DNA of 64,000 nucleotides from Bog-473 sp963828505 (GCA_963828505.1 CAWHFM010000020.1:5563-69562), one strand, 5' to 3'. Counted from the stretch's first letter, positions 46,677 to 57,088 are shown. The notes: generated by a model from the letters alone, not told the origin. A program made the numbers and translations.

Positions 46677-48322
46677 CTGAACAAGTCAGTCGTGATCATC
46701 GGTGGTGGCGTCGCCGGCATGTCGGCCGCTCAGGAGCTCGCCGAGCGAGGTTTCTCCGTGACCGTCCTGGAGGGTCGCGAGCAGCCGGGTGGAAAGGCGC
46801 GCAGCTTTCCCGTTCCCCACTCGAGCACCCCCGGTCGAGCCAGCCTCCCGGCTGAACACGGGTTCCGGTTCTTCCCAGGGTTCTATCGGCACCTTCCAGA
46901 CACGATGCGCCGCATTCCTTACGGTAACCAGGCAAATGGCGTATTGGACAACCTCCGCGAAGCAACGGAAATGGAGATCCTTCAATCGGGTGGCCTGCCG
47001 CCGGTCAAGCTACCCGCGCATTTCCCAGATTCGGTTCACGACCTCCAGCTGATACTTCGCATGGCCTTCCATCCCATTGCGCAGCTCTCTCCCGGGGACT
47101 ACCTGTACTTTGCGAGCCGACTTCTCGTCCTTCTAACCAGCTGCCAGGAGCGCCGATACGACGAGTGGGACAAAGTGAGTTGGTGGGATTTCTCGGGTGC
47201 GACTCACCGATCACTTGCTTACCAAAAGTTCATGGCCGACGGACTCACCCGGACGTTGGTAGCCGCGCCGCGCGCGAGATGAGCGCCCGTACCGGCGGCT
47301 ACACGTTGCTGCAACTTCTCTTCGACTTGGGAACGCCAGGTCGCCAGACCGATCGCGTGCTCAATGGTCCGACCAGTGATGCGTGGATTTCGCCATGGCT
47401 TGCATACCTAGAGCAGCTCGGGGTCAACTTCGAACTTGGCGGCCGGGTCGAGGAGCTGGAGCTACGGGCCGGCCGAATCAGCGGCGTCATCGTCTCTGAT
47501 TCCAGCAGCCGGAGACGAGTAGAAGCGGACTGGTACGTCGCGGCCGTCCCGGTGGAGCACATGAACCGCCTGACAAACGACGACATCCTCGAATTGGATC
47601 CGCAGCTCGCTCAGTTGTCTCGCCTCGTAACCCGGTGGATGAACGGCATCGTGTTCTTCTTACGCCGCGCCGCGCCCATCGTCCACGGCCACGTCATCTA
47701 CATCGACTCGCCCTGGTCGCTCACCTCGATCTCCCAGACCCAGTTCTGGAGCGACTTCCGAGCGGCTGACGTCGGACATGGAGATGTGCGCGGCGTCTTC
47801 TCCGTCGACATCTCGGAGTGGCAGACGCCGGGACTTCTCACAGGCAAGACGGCCATGGAGTGCACGCGAGAGGAAATTGCCGCCGACGTCCTCGCCCAGC
47901 TCCGGGCGCACCTCACGACAACTGACCCTCAAGCCTTGGCGGAGGACAATGTCATCTCCTGGTTCTTGGACGAGGACGTTCGGTATCCAGAGGTAAGGGA
48001 AGCCCAACAGATCCGTACGGACATCAACCTGGAGCCGTTGCTGGTCAACACGCCGGGATCGTGGCAATACCGCCCTGACGCGTCCACTGGCGTGCCAAAC
48101 CTGTTCTTGGCTTCTGACTATGTCCGCACGTTCACCGACCTGGCGACCATGGAAGGCGCCAACGAAGCCGCTCGTCGGGCCGTGAACGGGATCCTGCTCG
48201 CCTCTGGGTCGACGGCGCGACACTGCCAGGTGTGGCCACTTCATGAACCGGCGATCTTCGCGCCCGCCAGGATTCTCGACAGATTGCGCTTCACTCTCGG
48301 CCAAGGTCATCGGGCCAGGTAG
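46677..48322 (+). pseudogene. Frameshifted FAD-dependent amine-oxidase/desaturase-like protein
   Basis: Two frames make one protein of about 548 residues like the NAD(P)-binding FAD oxidoreductases related to phytoene desaturase and hydroxysqualene dehydroxylase. First part: SVVIIGGGVAGMSAAQELAE (dinucleotide fold), EQPGGKARSFPVP, EHGFRFFPGFYRHLPD; it ends at TGA 47280-47282 just after ADGLTRTLVAA. Second part resumes with AREMSARTGGYTLLQLLFDL and ends with FLASDYVRTFTDLATMEGAN, the flavin-binding C-terminus. The break is in the CG-rich GCCGCGCCGCGCGCG (47262-47276). The start also looks unusual: the perfect GAGGAGG precedes CTG at 46677, giving the classical MNKSVVIIGGG opening; the first GTG (46692) cuts into the fold. 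Less GC-rich than the chromosome core. Confidence 0.75.
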
Positions 48323-48464
48323 CACCGCGATGACGCGAATGTCCAGAGGATGAGCTCGCACGCGGCGGTGCCTGATGCGGCGGAGCGCCCATTTGCCTGG
48401 TCCGTGGGCGGTTTGGCGCGGGAGACCACAGGCCCGAGCGGACGACGACAGAAGACGATTGAAC

Positions 48465-48880
48465 CGCCGCCACCGCATCGCTTACCACGCCACTCTCGAC
48501 GTGAAAGGGCTCAGCGCCAACCAGGGCTTCGCCGCCATTGTGCGCATAAGGAACTGCGTCCACGTCTAGCTGAATGCCTACGCGGCCCAGTGCCATGCGC
48601 CGGGTTGGCGGACAGCAGGTCGGGACCAGTGTCGTGCCCGCATTGGGTGGACCGGGTAACACAGGCCCGGATCGTAAAGATGCGCACCGATTGTCCCGAC
48701 TGGAGGACGCGGAAAATTCTCCATTGCCTGGCCCACGAAGGTATCGATCCGCTTCCCGGACGGACCTCGATCGAGCGCGGCTCATCCGTCACAACCTGAT
48801 CACGACGGCGCAAGCGAACCGACTACAAGTGATAGGAGCGTGGACTGCGACGCCTTGGAAGGTTACTAGTTCACGCGTCT
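48465..48880 (+). pseudogene. Decayed IS481-type transposase, 5' part
   Basis: Fragments in changing frames line up with an IS481-family transposase start: RIAYHATLDVKGLSANQGF (first helix-turn-helix), NCVHV-stop-LNAYAAQ where the stop replaces the usual Trp, GLADSRSGPVSCPHWVD, then ARIVKMRTDCPDWRTRKIL and HEGIDPLPGRTSIERG, LIRHNLIT, and RRKRTDYK followed by two stops where Arg-Trp is normal. The DDE catalytic domain is absent. Several indels plus nonsense substitutions show true decay. No terminal inverted repeats or target duplication were found. Bases 48323-48464 and 48881-49106 hold nothing I can support. Confidence 0.65.
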
Positions 48881-49106
48881 GTCCGGCGGGCGTGGGGTGG
48901 TCTGATTCAGAATCCGCCAGAGGTCGGAATCGGACAGAGGCTGAATTCGTATTGCCCGACTTCATACCTGTGCGGCTTTTCCGCAATGAAGGAGGTAGGG
49001 AATGGCCTGCGCCTGACTCGCGAAATCAAAGGTGCAACAAATACGATGCTCCCCAATGGTGAGACGAGCGAGCCGCCAAAGTAACTCGACGGATCTACGA
49101 ATGCGA

Positions 49107-50711
49107 TTACTCCGTCGTTCGCTCCCTCGACGATACGAGTTCTTGGCTTCCCACTCTCTGCGCCTCATAATCAGCGATGATCTGGTTTGCGGCACTGAGG
49201 CCGGGTTTGCCGCTCACACAGCCGCCGTTATGAGTACCCGAACTGGCGTCGTACAAGCCCTCGATAGGAGTGGTCACTTCAAGACGGTCGTTCCAGTCCC
49301 AAGCTCCTGCATAGATGTTGCCGCCCTTGAGTCCGTAGAGTTCTTCGATCTCGTGGGGGCCGAGAACCTCAGGATCACGATCGGGGAGAATGGAGGCGCG
49401 AAATCCCGGAGTCACTCCCTCAATGGTCGCAAGCACTCGATCGACATACTTCGTCAGTGCGTCGGGGTCGGGAGTTTTCGACCAGGTGTCGAGGCCGTAC
49501 TGGGTAAATAACGAGATGACGTGAGCATCGGGGTATTGCTCTCGGGTGGAACCCCTGATCAGGGTCGGGTCTGCCACGGATGGGATGGCCATGTCGATCA
49601 TGGGGTGCGCGGATGGGGATCCTGCGGCCGCCTCTTCGAACGCGTTCTGGATACTCGCAGGGGAGTCAACGCCGATCACAATCGTTCCCCCGTGCACCTC
49701 TTTGGCGAACGCCGGATGATCCTTGAAGGTAGGTAGCTTGCTAACCACGAGATTGATCTTGACGACGCCACTCCGGCAATCCCAATCCTTGATCCGATTC
49801 AAGAATGAATCCGGCAGGCCCGACTTGATCAGCTCGAGGTAAGAGATCTGGGGATGGACTGCCGTGACGATGACATCGGCACGGATCTTCGTTCCATCCC
49901 TGAGTGCGACGCCTCGTGCCTTCCCATATTGCACATCAATGTGCTCAACAAGAGCGTTGACGCGGATCTTCGCACCGGCGGCGGTTGCTGACCTTTCGAT
50001 GGCGTCGCTGACTGCGCCCATGCCACCCACAGGGAAGCCCCAGCTGCCTTGAAGGTTGAGGAGGACATAGGTGCTCGCCTTGTCATACGGTCCGCCCCAA
50101 AATCCGATGACGGGGGTCACCGAGAGGATGCCCTTGAGCGCATCGGATTCGAACGGTCCGAGCTCAATCCCTGGGACAGCCACTGAGCGGAAGCCATGAT
50201 CAAGAATTTGTCCGACCGACACCTGTTGCAGTTCGCGCATGAGAGCTTGTGCTTGTTCTCCCTGGGGATCAGGTTTCCTTCCCGTCTGCAGGATCGCGTT
50301 GATCTTCTTCAGGGTGGGCTTGAAGCTCCTGAAGCGAACCAGGTCGCCGGGTCCAGCTTTGGTCGTCAATTCCTTCTCGAGTAGCTGCGGGTCGTCATCG
50401 GGAAGTTGGAGATATCCGTTCAGGCGAGGAGCGAAGTAGCCCCACTGGTTGGCCTTCCTGAGCCCAAACCTGGTCTCGAGCTCGAGGTCATCGATGAGTT
50501 TCTGATCCATCATCCCGAGCGAATAGGAACACCGGGTCATATCGATATCGGGACCCCACGGCTGGCCTGTAAAGGCTGCGCCGCCGACCCTCGCGTTCTT
50601 TTCCACAACCGTCACGTCCATCCCGTGGCGCGCTAAGAGAGCAGCGGTGACCAGTCCGTTATGACCGCCTCCAACGATCACCACCTTTGGTGCAGCGCTT
50701 GTCTCAGCCAC
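49107..50711 (-). CDS. CrtI/PYROXD2-like FAD-dependent oxidoreductase
   Basis: Intact 534-residue flavoprotein. Dinucleotide-binding start KVVIVGGGHNGLVTAALLAR, second FAD motif VVEKNARVGGAAFTGQ, a middle active-site domain with GSWGFPVGGMGAVSDAIER, and the C-terminal FAD motif GLYDASSGTHNGGCVSGKPG. This matches the actinobacterial branch near phytoene desaturases and PYROXD2; substrates of that branch are mostly unknown. It faces the broken FAD oxidoreductase at 46677 across the transposase remnant. Its codon use is clearly less GC-biased than the purine genes, suggesting acquisition. ATG at 50711. Confidence 0.86.
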   Translation of the reverse strand: MAETSAAPKVVIVGGGHNGLVTAALLARHGMDVTVVEKNARVGGAAFTGQPWGPDIDMTRCSYSLGMMDQKLIDDLELETRFGLRKANQWGYFAPRLNGYLQLPDDDPQLLEKELTTKAGPGDLVRFRSFKPTLKKINAILQTGRKPDPQGEQAQALMRELQQVSVGQILDHGFRSVAVPGIELGPFESDALKGILSVTPVIGFWGGPYDKASTYVLLNLQGSWGFPVGGMGAVSDAIERSATAAGAKIRVNALVEHIDVQYGKARGVALRDGTKIRADVIVTAVHPQISYLELIKSGLPDSFLNRIKDWDCRSGVVKINLVVSKLPTFKDHPAFAKEVHGGTIVIGVDSPASIQNAFEEAAAGSPSAHPMIDMAIPSVADPTLIRGSTREQYPDAHVISLFTQYGLDTWSKTPDPDALTKYVDRVLATIEGVTPGFRASILPDRDPEVLGPHEIEELYGLKGGNIYAGAWDWNDRLEVTTPIEGLYDASSGTHNGGCVSGKPGLSAANQIIADYEAQRVGSQELVSSRERTTE

Positions 50712-51022
50712 GTGAGGCCCCCGGAATCGTCGAGGGACACGTTACCGACCCGGGACGAACGTTTGCCGGCCGAAAGGTCGCTGCGGCACGCTCCAGCTAC
50801 CTGGTGTTCAGCCAACAATCTGAGGCTCGGGTCGCACGACGCTCGAACAGATACTTCCCTTGATCGCACCGACATCAGTCCACATGAACGCGCCGCCTCG
50901 CTAGGACACCTCGACCCCGAGCCCTGCTGGATTGCACGACAAACTTCGGCGGTGCAGGATTGGCCCATGGCGTGGAACAAATCTGGCATCCGTAGCGGGC
51001 GGCGTAGCCCAATCGTTGGGCG
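50712..51022. other. Divergent intergenic region with start-proximal hairpin
   Basis: Lies between two divergent genes and should hold both promoters, but I see no convincing -35/-10 pair. GCCCAA-tcg-TTGGGC (51007-51021), a perfect inverted repeat, ends one base before the ATG at 51023. Confidence 0.45.
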
Positions 51023-52162
51023 ATGACAACACACTGGGTGTCAAGAGTTTGTTTTATCGGTGTCGTCGTGGCCTTTGCCGTCGCTGCTGCGCCTGCAGCG
51101 GATGCGAACCCCTCCTGGACAATTCAGCCCAGCCCGAATGGACCGACCGGTGGTGGCTTTCTTGTGGGTGACTCGTGTGTGTCGGCCTCGTTCTGCACAG
51201 CCGTCGGTCACTTCAGCGACAACAGCGGCAACGACCAAGCCCTGATCGAGTCATGGAACGGGAGGGCTTGGTCACTCGACTCGAGTCCCACCAACGAGAT
51301 GGATGATCCAAACGACCTCACCGCCGTCTCCTGTGCCTCGTCCTCCTCGTGTCAGGCCGTGGGCTATTCCGGGCTCGGCAGTGCCGAATACCAAACTCTC
51401 ATCGAATCCTGGAACGGCACAGGCTGGACAACCATTCCCAGTCCCAACAGCGGTCCGACCTCTGCCCTCAGTGGGGTTTCCTGCACCTCCGACGACTCGT
51501 GTGTTGCTGTCGGCTATGGCTCCCTCAGCAGTACCGTCGCCCAGACGCTGGTCGAATCCTGGAACGGCTCTTCCTGGGGCATCGTGCCGAGTCCCGACGT
51601 CGGGACGAATGGGAACTTCCTGAACGCCGTATCCTGCGTCTCCGCGTCTTCATGCACAGCGGTAGGCCAATACGCCACCTCCGGCGGCTTTCCCGAGCTG
51701 ACCCTGATCGAGTCGTGGGATGGGACGAAGTGGTCGATCGTTCCCAGCCCGAATCGTAACCCGGAGGAATCGAATTCGCTCCATGCCGTCTCGTGTGCTG
51801 CCGCGCGTTCTTGTGTGGCCGTCGGCGAATATCCGAACAAGAAGAACATAGCGTCGACCCTGATTGAATCCTGGAACGGCGCGGCGTGGTCGATCACATC
51901 CAGTCCCAACACCGCCAAGAAGAACTACCTCTACGGAGTTTCATGTACGTCCGTAAGCATGTGCCAAGCCGTTGGCCAAGCAGCCGACACGACCCTCGTC
52001 GAGTCTTGGAATGGGGCGAAGTGGACGCAGAGTGCCAGCCCCGGAAGAGGGCAATCATCCGATCTGGCGGGCGTGTCGTGCGTGACAGCCGCTTGGTGCG
52101 GAGCAGTCGGCTTCTCGGGGAACTCGCGGACACTGAAAACGCTATCCGAACTCTACGGGTAG
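51023..52162 (+). CDS. Secreted seven-repeat protein of unknown function
   Basis: 379 residues. Residues 1-28 are a signal peptide (CFIGVVVAFAVAAAPAADA with Ala-x-Ala cleavage). The rest is seven imperfect repeats of 40-52 residues with the pattern VSCxSxxSCxAVG, a variable linker, TLIESWNG, a Trp, and PSPN. Every repeat keeps the two Cys (C-x5-C), so one disulfide per repeat is likely; the alternating beta pattern suggests a propeller of about seven blades, the last being shorter and lacking the Trp and PSPN. I have seen this repeat type in actinobacterial secreted proteins without known function. ATG at 51023 sits directly behind a small hairpin. Convergent with putA. Confidence 0.78.
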   Translation: MTTHWVSRVCFIGVVVAFAVAAAPAADANPSWTIQPSPNGPTGGGFLVGDSCVSASFCTAVGHFSDNSGNDQALIESWNGRAWSLDSSPTNEMDDPNDLTAVSCASSSSCQAVGYSGLGSAEYQTLIESWNGTGWTTIPSPNSGPTSALSGVSCTSDDSCVAVGYGSLSSTVAQTLVESWNGSSWGIVPSPDVGTNGNFLNAVSCVSASSCTAVGQYATSGGFPELTLIESWDGTKWSIVPSPNRNPEESNSLHAVSCAAARSCVAVGEYPNKKNIASTLIESWNGAAWSITSSPNTAKKNYLYGVSCTSVSMCQAVGQAADTTLVESWNGAKWTQSASPGRGQSSDLAGVSCVTAAWCGAVGFSGNSRTLKTLSELYG

Positions 52163-52268
52163 GCGAGTCCGGTCACCCGGGCCGCCGTTCGCTCACCCGA
52201 TAGATCAGCACGGACCGCTCGGCGCACGACACCTTGCCGACGCGGCTGCGGTATCCCGGGCGACACCC

Positions 52269-55200
52269 TCAGTCGACGCCTACAGGGCTGCCGAACCGGT
52301 GCGTCGTGATGCTCACCGACTGCTCGCGCAGGTAGCGGAGCAATTCGACGCGTCCCGAGACGCACGCCGGCCGCGTGTCCACGTAGATAGCGGGGGCCAG
52401 CTCGTCCAGTCCGCGTGCGGACCCGAGAAGGCGAATTCGTCGCCAATCGCTCTTGGCCGCCCGCTCCCTGAAATTCATCGTCACTTTGACGCTCCACGTT
52501 GATTGCTTCTGTGTCAGCCTGACGTAAAAGCACATCGATGCCGTCGATCTCGGCGTCAGGATGCACGCTCACCTCGGCATCGGCGTGGAGTGCGCGTAGC
52601 GCAAACAGGGTTCGCCCGAGTTCGTAGGCGTTCGTGCCGAGCCCGACACGAACCGCTATGACCGGAATCGGTCGGTAACGCAAGACGTTGCGCTCACAGA
52701 ACAGTCGAGTCTGGTCGCGCTCGATCCCGAACTCGTGTGCCACCCAGTAGGCATCCGATCGCGCGGCGTCACTGAGCGCCTGAGCTTGTTCGTCGTTGAC
52801 GACGCCCCGCACGATCTCGAGCAGCGTCTGGGATCCCACATTCGGGTCGGCGAGTCTCGTCGGACGTCCGGCATCGGTGAGGTGTGTCAGCTGGGCCACG
52901 TAGTTGGGCCCTCCGGCCTTGGCCGCCGGGCCTACCACAGAGCGCTTCCAACCGCCGAAGGGCTGGCGTCCCACGATGGCGCCGGTGATGGCGCGATTGA
53001 CGTACGCGTTGCCGACGTCCGCACGCTCGGTCCAGATCCGGTGGTGAGTCGGATCGAGCGACCAGAGGCCACCAGTCAGTCCGTAGACGCTGGAGTTCTG
53101 GATCCCGATGGCCTCTTCGAGATCTTCTGCGGCGATCAGGGCGAGGACTGGGCCGAAGCACTCGGTTTGAGCCAGCCAATCCTCGGCTCGAACGCCGGTG
53201 ACGATCCCAGGAGACCACAGCTCGATCTCGCGGTCGAGCAGCTGAGGTTCGAGCAGCCACCGCTGGTGGGGCTCCAACGTGCACAGCGCACGCCGCAGGC
53301 GGTCGGACGGGGACTCCACCAGCGGCGTCATGGTCACCGCCGGATCGGCGGCCGGGCCAACAATCAACGAGGACGCCGCGTCGAGGAGTTGAGACGAAAA
53401 ACGCTCTGACGTGGCCACGTCGCCGACCAGGATTCCCAGCGACGCCGCGGAACACTTTTGCCCAGCGTGATCGAAGGCTGAATGCACCAGATCGGCAGCC
53501 GCAAGATCGAGGTCGGCTTCGGGCATGATGATCATGGCGTTCTTCCCCGATGTCTCGGCGAAGAGTGGCCGCCCTGGCGCCATTCGGCTGAAGACCTCAG
53601 CCGTCTCGTACGAACCGGTGAGGACGACGGCGTCTACGCCGCGATGCGCGATCAGGTGGGTGCCCACCGGCCCGTCGTCGACCGATGCGCACTGGAGAAT
53701 CCCGACCGGTAACGCAGTCTTTGCGTTCGGCGAACGACATATCTGATCGATCGCAAACAATGCGCTACGAGGAGTCTGGGGCGCGGGCTTGGCTATGGCG
53801 GCGTTCCCGCCGGCTAGCGCGGCGAACGCAGCGCCCAGTGAGAGGGCCAGAGGGAAGTTCCAGGGCCCGGCGACTGCGACCACTCCCAGTGGCTCGGAGC
53901 ACAGGCCGTCACGCCAGGCATCGTCGAGGGCACTGGCGGCGTAGAAGCGGGCGAAGTCGATGCACTCGCTGACCTCGGCTTCCGCTTCTGCCAAGGCCTT
54001 GTGTCCCTCGTGCACCAAGAGAGAGACCAGCTGTGGCCGCACCGACTCGAGGACACCGGCACAGGATCGCAACGCCTCGGCGCGACGCTCCGGCGAATAG
54101 GCGGCCCAGACCGCGAGCGCCTCCCGCGCTCGGTCGACGACCGAGTCGACCGCTCTTGCATCGAGCGCAACGCGCACTTCGACGTCAGGTACCGAGCCAA
54201 CGGCAGCGAGAATGGAGTCCCGCTCCGCTGGGTTGTTCGGATCGGTATCGGCCGCCGGCACGAAACCAGACGCCCGATCGTCCGTCTCCATGGAGTCGGC
54301 GCGAAATGGCCGGTGGCGCACCCCGTGCCGTGCCGACACCGCTTCCGCGAAACGCGTCGCCTCGGCGTCGAAGGTCTTCTCGTCACCGAGCATGGGGAGA
54401 TGAGCCAAGAAGTTCTCGCCACCCGCGTTCTCCTCCAGGCGGCGAAACAGATAGGGAAGGGCATGGTCGAAGTCGTCCGCTGCTGTGACCGGGGTGTAGA
54501 GGAGGACCGGGGCGCCCCCCGCCGACACAGCCCGGGTGATTCCCGGGGCCATCCCTTCGAGCATTTCGAATGTCACCGCCTCCGTCATTCCCCTGTTCTC
54601 GGCCAAGAGGTAGGCCCAAGCCAAGTCGAAGAGGTTGTGCCCGGCGATCCCGACCCGCAACGCACCGGCGTTCCCGGGATGGAGCAATGCGTCCATGAGC
54701 GCCTTGTAACTGGCGTCGGTCTCGGCCTTGGTGCGGTAGGTGGCGAGGGGCCAGTTGTGCAGGGCCGCGTCGACACGCTCCATAGCCAGATTGGCCCCCT
54801 TCACGACCCGGACCTTCACCGGCGCTCCACCTGCGTGCACCCGAGCCCGAGCCCAGCGAGTCAGCAGTTCGAGCGCCCCGTGACTATCGGGCAGGTAGGC
54901 CTGAAGCACGATACCCGCTCGGTAGTCGCGCCAGGCTGGTTCGTCGAGCACCCCCATGAACACCTCGAGGGTGAGGGCGAGGTCCTTGTACTCCTCCATG
55001 TCGAGGTTCACGAAGGCGCCGCCCGGGCGGTGTGCCGCGCAGAACACCTCGCGCAGGGCATCGCCTGCACGCGCCACTGAGTCCTCGTAGCCCCACATGG
55101 AGAGGGTGTCGCAGATCGACGTGAGTTTGACGGAGACGTAGTCGACGTCGGCTCGACCGATGAGGTCGATGACGGCTGCCCTTCTCCGCTCGGCCTCTGA

Positions 55201-55674
55201 ACGTCCGAGCACCATCTCGCCGAGCAGGTTGACGTTCACCGAGAAGCCGCCCGCACGAAGACGGGCGAGGTGCGCTCCCAACGTTCCCGGTTCGGCGTCA
55301 GCGACCAGATCGCCGACCTGGGCACGCATCCTCCTGCGCGCCAAGGCCATGACGGTCCCGGGCGTAGCCCGCGAGACCAGCGCCCCAACGCGCAATAAAG
55401 CCATGTCAGTCCGATTCAAGAAAGCCGGACGGGGGCGGCGAGCGAGTCGGCGGAGCTGGCCCGCCGCGACGCGGGCGGATGCGGGCCGGACGACCCGATC
55501 ACAAAAAGCCATGACGAAGGCGACTGAGCCCGGGTCGCTCGTGAGGCTCGCCAGGCGTGCCGTCTGGCGAGCTTCGGCTCCACTCACCCCTGTCTCGGCA
55601 AGCCACTGCCGCGCCAACTCGATGGCCGGCCCGGTCAGGTCGTCCCCTACGTCACCGCTGTTTCCATCGACCAT
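52269..55674 (-). pseudogene. putA: Proline dehydrogenase / P5C dehydrogenase PutA with C-terminal frameshift
   Basis: Bifunctional proline catabolic enzyme, about 1134 residues once mended. N-terminal FAD proline dehydrogenase barrel: DYVSVKLTSICDT, VKVRVVKGANLAMERVD, TYRTKAETDASYKALM. P5C dehydrogenase: GPWNFPLALSLG, catalytic Glu in FAETSGKNAMI, catalytic Cys in DHAGQKCSAASLG, QPFGGWKRSVVG. The frame is intact for over 1050 residues. Near 52471-52473 (AAA) one base removed joins DDEF to RERAAKSDWRRIRLLG and a proper C-terminus (LLRYLREQSVSITTH) ending 52269; as written the frame runs on with an Arg-rich tail to 52153. The catalytic parts are untouched, so function may survive or the shift may be a sequencing error. 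ATG at 55674; 94 bases after the amidase. Confidence 0.85.
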
Positions 55675-55768
55675 GGATTGCCATGGTTGGTTCTTATGGC
55701 CGGGCCGTCGCATACCCTTGTCAACGCACTTTAAGTGGTCCGCCTGCTCGCCACCAACTTTTCGGTTG

Positions 55769-57088
55769 TCAGCAGATTGGCGGGCGCAACGTGGCCCAAT
55801 CGGAGACAGCTTGGAGCTCTTCAGCGAGGGCCAGGAGCGTCTCGTCGGCACCTGGCGCTCCGACGAGCTGCACACCAATCGGCAGCTGCTCGGCGCTCCA
55901 GTGCAGAGGCAGCGAAAGAGCCGGCTGCCCCGACAGGCTGAACGGGGCCAACAGCGTTCCCATTTGCGCCAATCCCGACTCCGACTTGAGCGGCCATGCC
56001 GGCTGAAAGGTGCTCGGAGTCACGAGCAGATCCCATTCTTCCCACCAACCCGCGAGGGGTGCAGCGACTTTGTCGATCCTCGCTCGAGCGCGCGCCACAT
56101 CCTGCTCGTTGCGAGAGGCGGCGCGGTTCACGGCCTCGAAGAAGCGTTGGTCGAGTTCGTCTGTATCGACCGCTCGCCCCAGACGATCCTCGAGCCATCG
56201 GAGAACATGCGGCCGGGTTGCATCGCTGAGCACGCCCAACGGGTCGGCGGCCTCGCCCCAGAATCTGCTCAGCACCGGGGGCCAAGCCATTTCAACCCGG
56301 TGCCCGAGCTCCTCCAAAAAGCGGCCGGCCACATGCACACCTTCAGCGCAGTCAGGATGCACGTCCAATCCGACTTCGGGGTCGTGGTCCAAAATTCCGA
56401 CTCGAAGTGCTTTCTTCAACGCGGGCTGAACGGCGCCGGACAGCGCGCGAAAGATGGCTGCCAGATCTTCGGCGTGACGGGCCAGGACGAAGTCGCGCCA
56501 CACTGAATTGGGTGGCTGTCCGGCGGGCGCGACGCTGGCGATCCGGCCGGAGGTGGGATTCAAGGTGGCCACCCCGCACAAAGCCGCGGGGCAGCGCAAG
56601 GATCCAGTGGCGTCAGAGCCGTGGGCAACCGGCACCATCCCGCACGCCACCGCGGCGGCCGGTCCGCCGCTCGATCCACCGACAGATCGCGACAGATCCC
56701 ACGGATTGCGGGTGGGCTCGAACCCCGGCGGCTCGGTCGTGACGCCGTTCGAAAGTGGAGGACAGGCTCCCTTCCCGATGAAGTCGTACCCTGCAGCCTC
56801 CAGCTGCTGGGCCAGAGCTGTGGTCCTCCTCGACGTCACGCCGGCATCGCGCAGCGCGGCGACACCTACCCAGTGCGGCGTTCCGGCCAGCTCTTGTCCC
56901 GCGTCCTTCAGGAGGATCGGCACGCCCGAGCCGGATCGTTCGAAGAGGGGGATGACCACGGCATTGACCATCGGGTTGAGCCGTTCGATGATCTCGGTGA
57001 CGGATCGACGGAGCTCAGTGGCGCTGAGTGCTCCGCTTTGCAGCTGGCGGGCTTGCTCCACCGCGCTCATCCAGCGGATTTCCTCCAT
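55769..57088 (-). CDS. Amidase-signature family amidase, second copy
   Basis: 439 residues. Catalytic Lys in PILLKDAGQEL, signature SVGGSSGGPAAAVACGM, nucleophile Ser in GSDATGSLRCPA, and FSLSGQPALSLPL near the end. It is shorter and more divergent than the amidase at 3101-4531. ATG at 57088 with GGAG-like context chosen over the longer frame at 57184. It sits between a GNAT gene and putA on the same strand; the pair may release and burn an amide-linked amino acid such as a prolyl amide, which is only a suggestion from context. Confidence 0.85.
   Translation of the reverse strand: MEEIRWMSAVEQARQLQSGALSATELRRSVTEIIERLNPMVNAVVIPLFERSGSGVPILLKDAGQELAGTPHWVGVAALRDAGVTSRRTTALAQQLEAAGYDFIGKGACPPLSNGVTTEPPGFEPTRNPWDLSRSVGGSSGGPAAAVACGMVPVAHGSDATGSLRCPAALCGVATLNPTSGRIASVAPAGQPPNSVWRDFVLARHAEDLAAIFRALSGAVQPALKKALRVGILDHDPEVGLDVHPDCAEGVHVAGRFLEELGHRVEMAWPPVLSRFWGEAADPLGVLSDATRPHVLRWLEDRLGRAVDTDELDQRFFEAVNRAASRNEQDVARARARIDKVAAPLAGWWEEWDLLVTPSTFQPAWPLKSESGLAQMGTLLAPFSLSGQPALSLPLHWSAEQLPIGVQLVGAPGADETLLALAEELQAVSDWATLRPPIC

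Noticed and set aside
48574..49062. 162-codon plus-strand frame as a hypothetical gene
   Set aside because: It overlaps the transposase fossil in mixed frames and has no ribosome site or consistent codon use beyond it.
52153..52470. Arg-rich C-terminal tail of PutA as read
   Set aside because: The neighbouring frame encodes a normal PutA C-terminus ending at 52269; the tail is a frameshift product.
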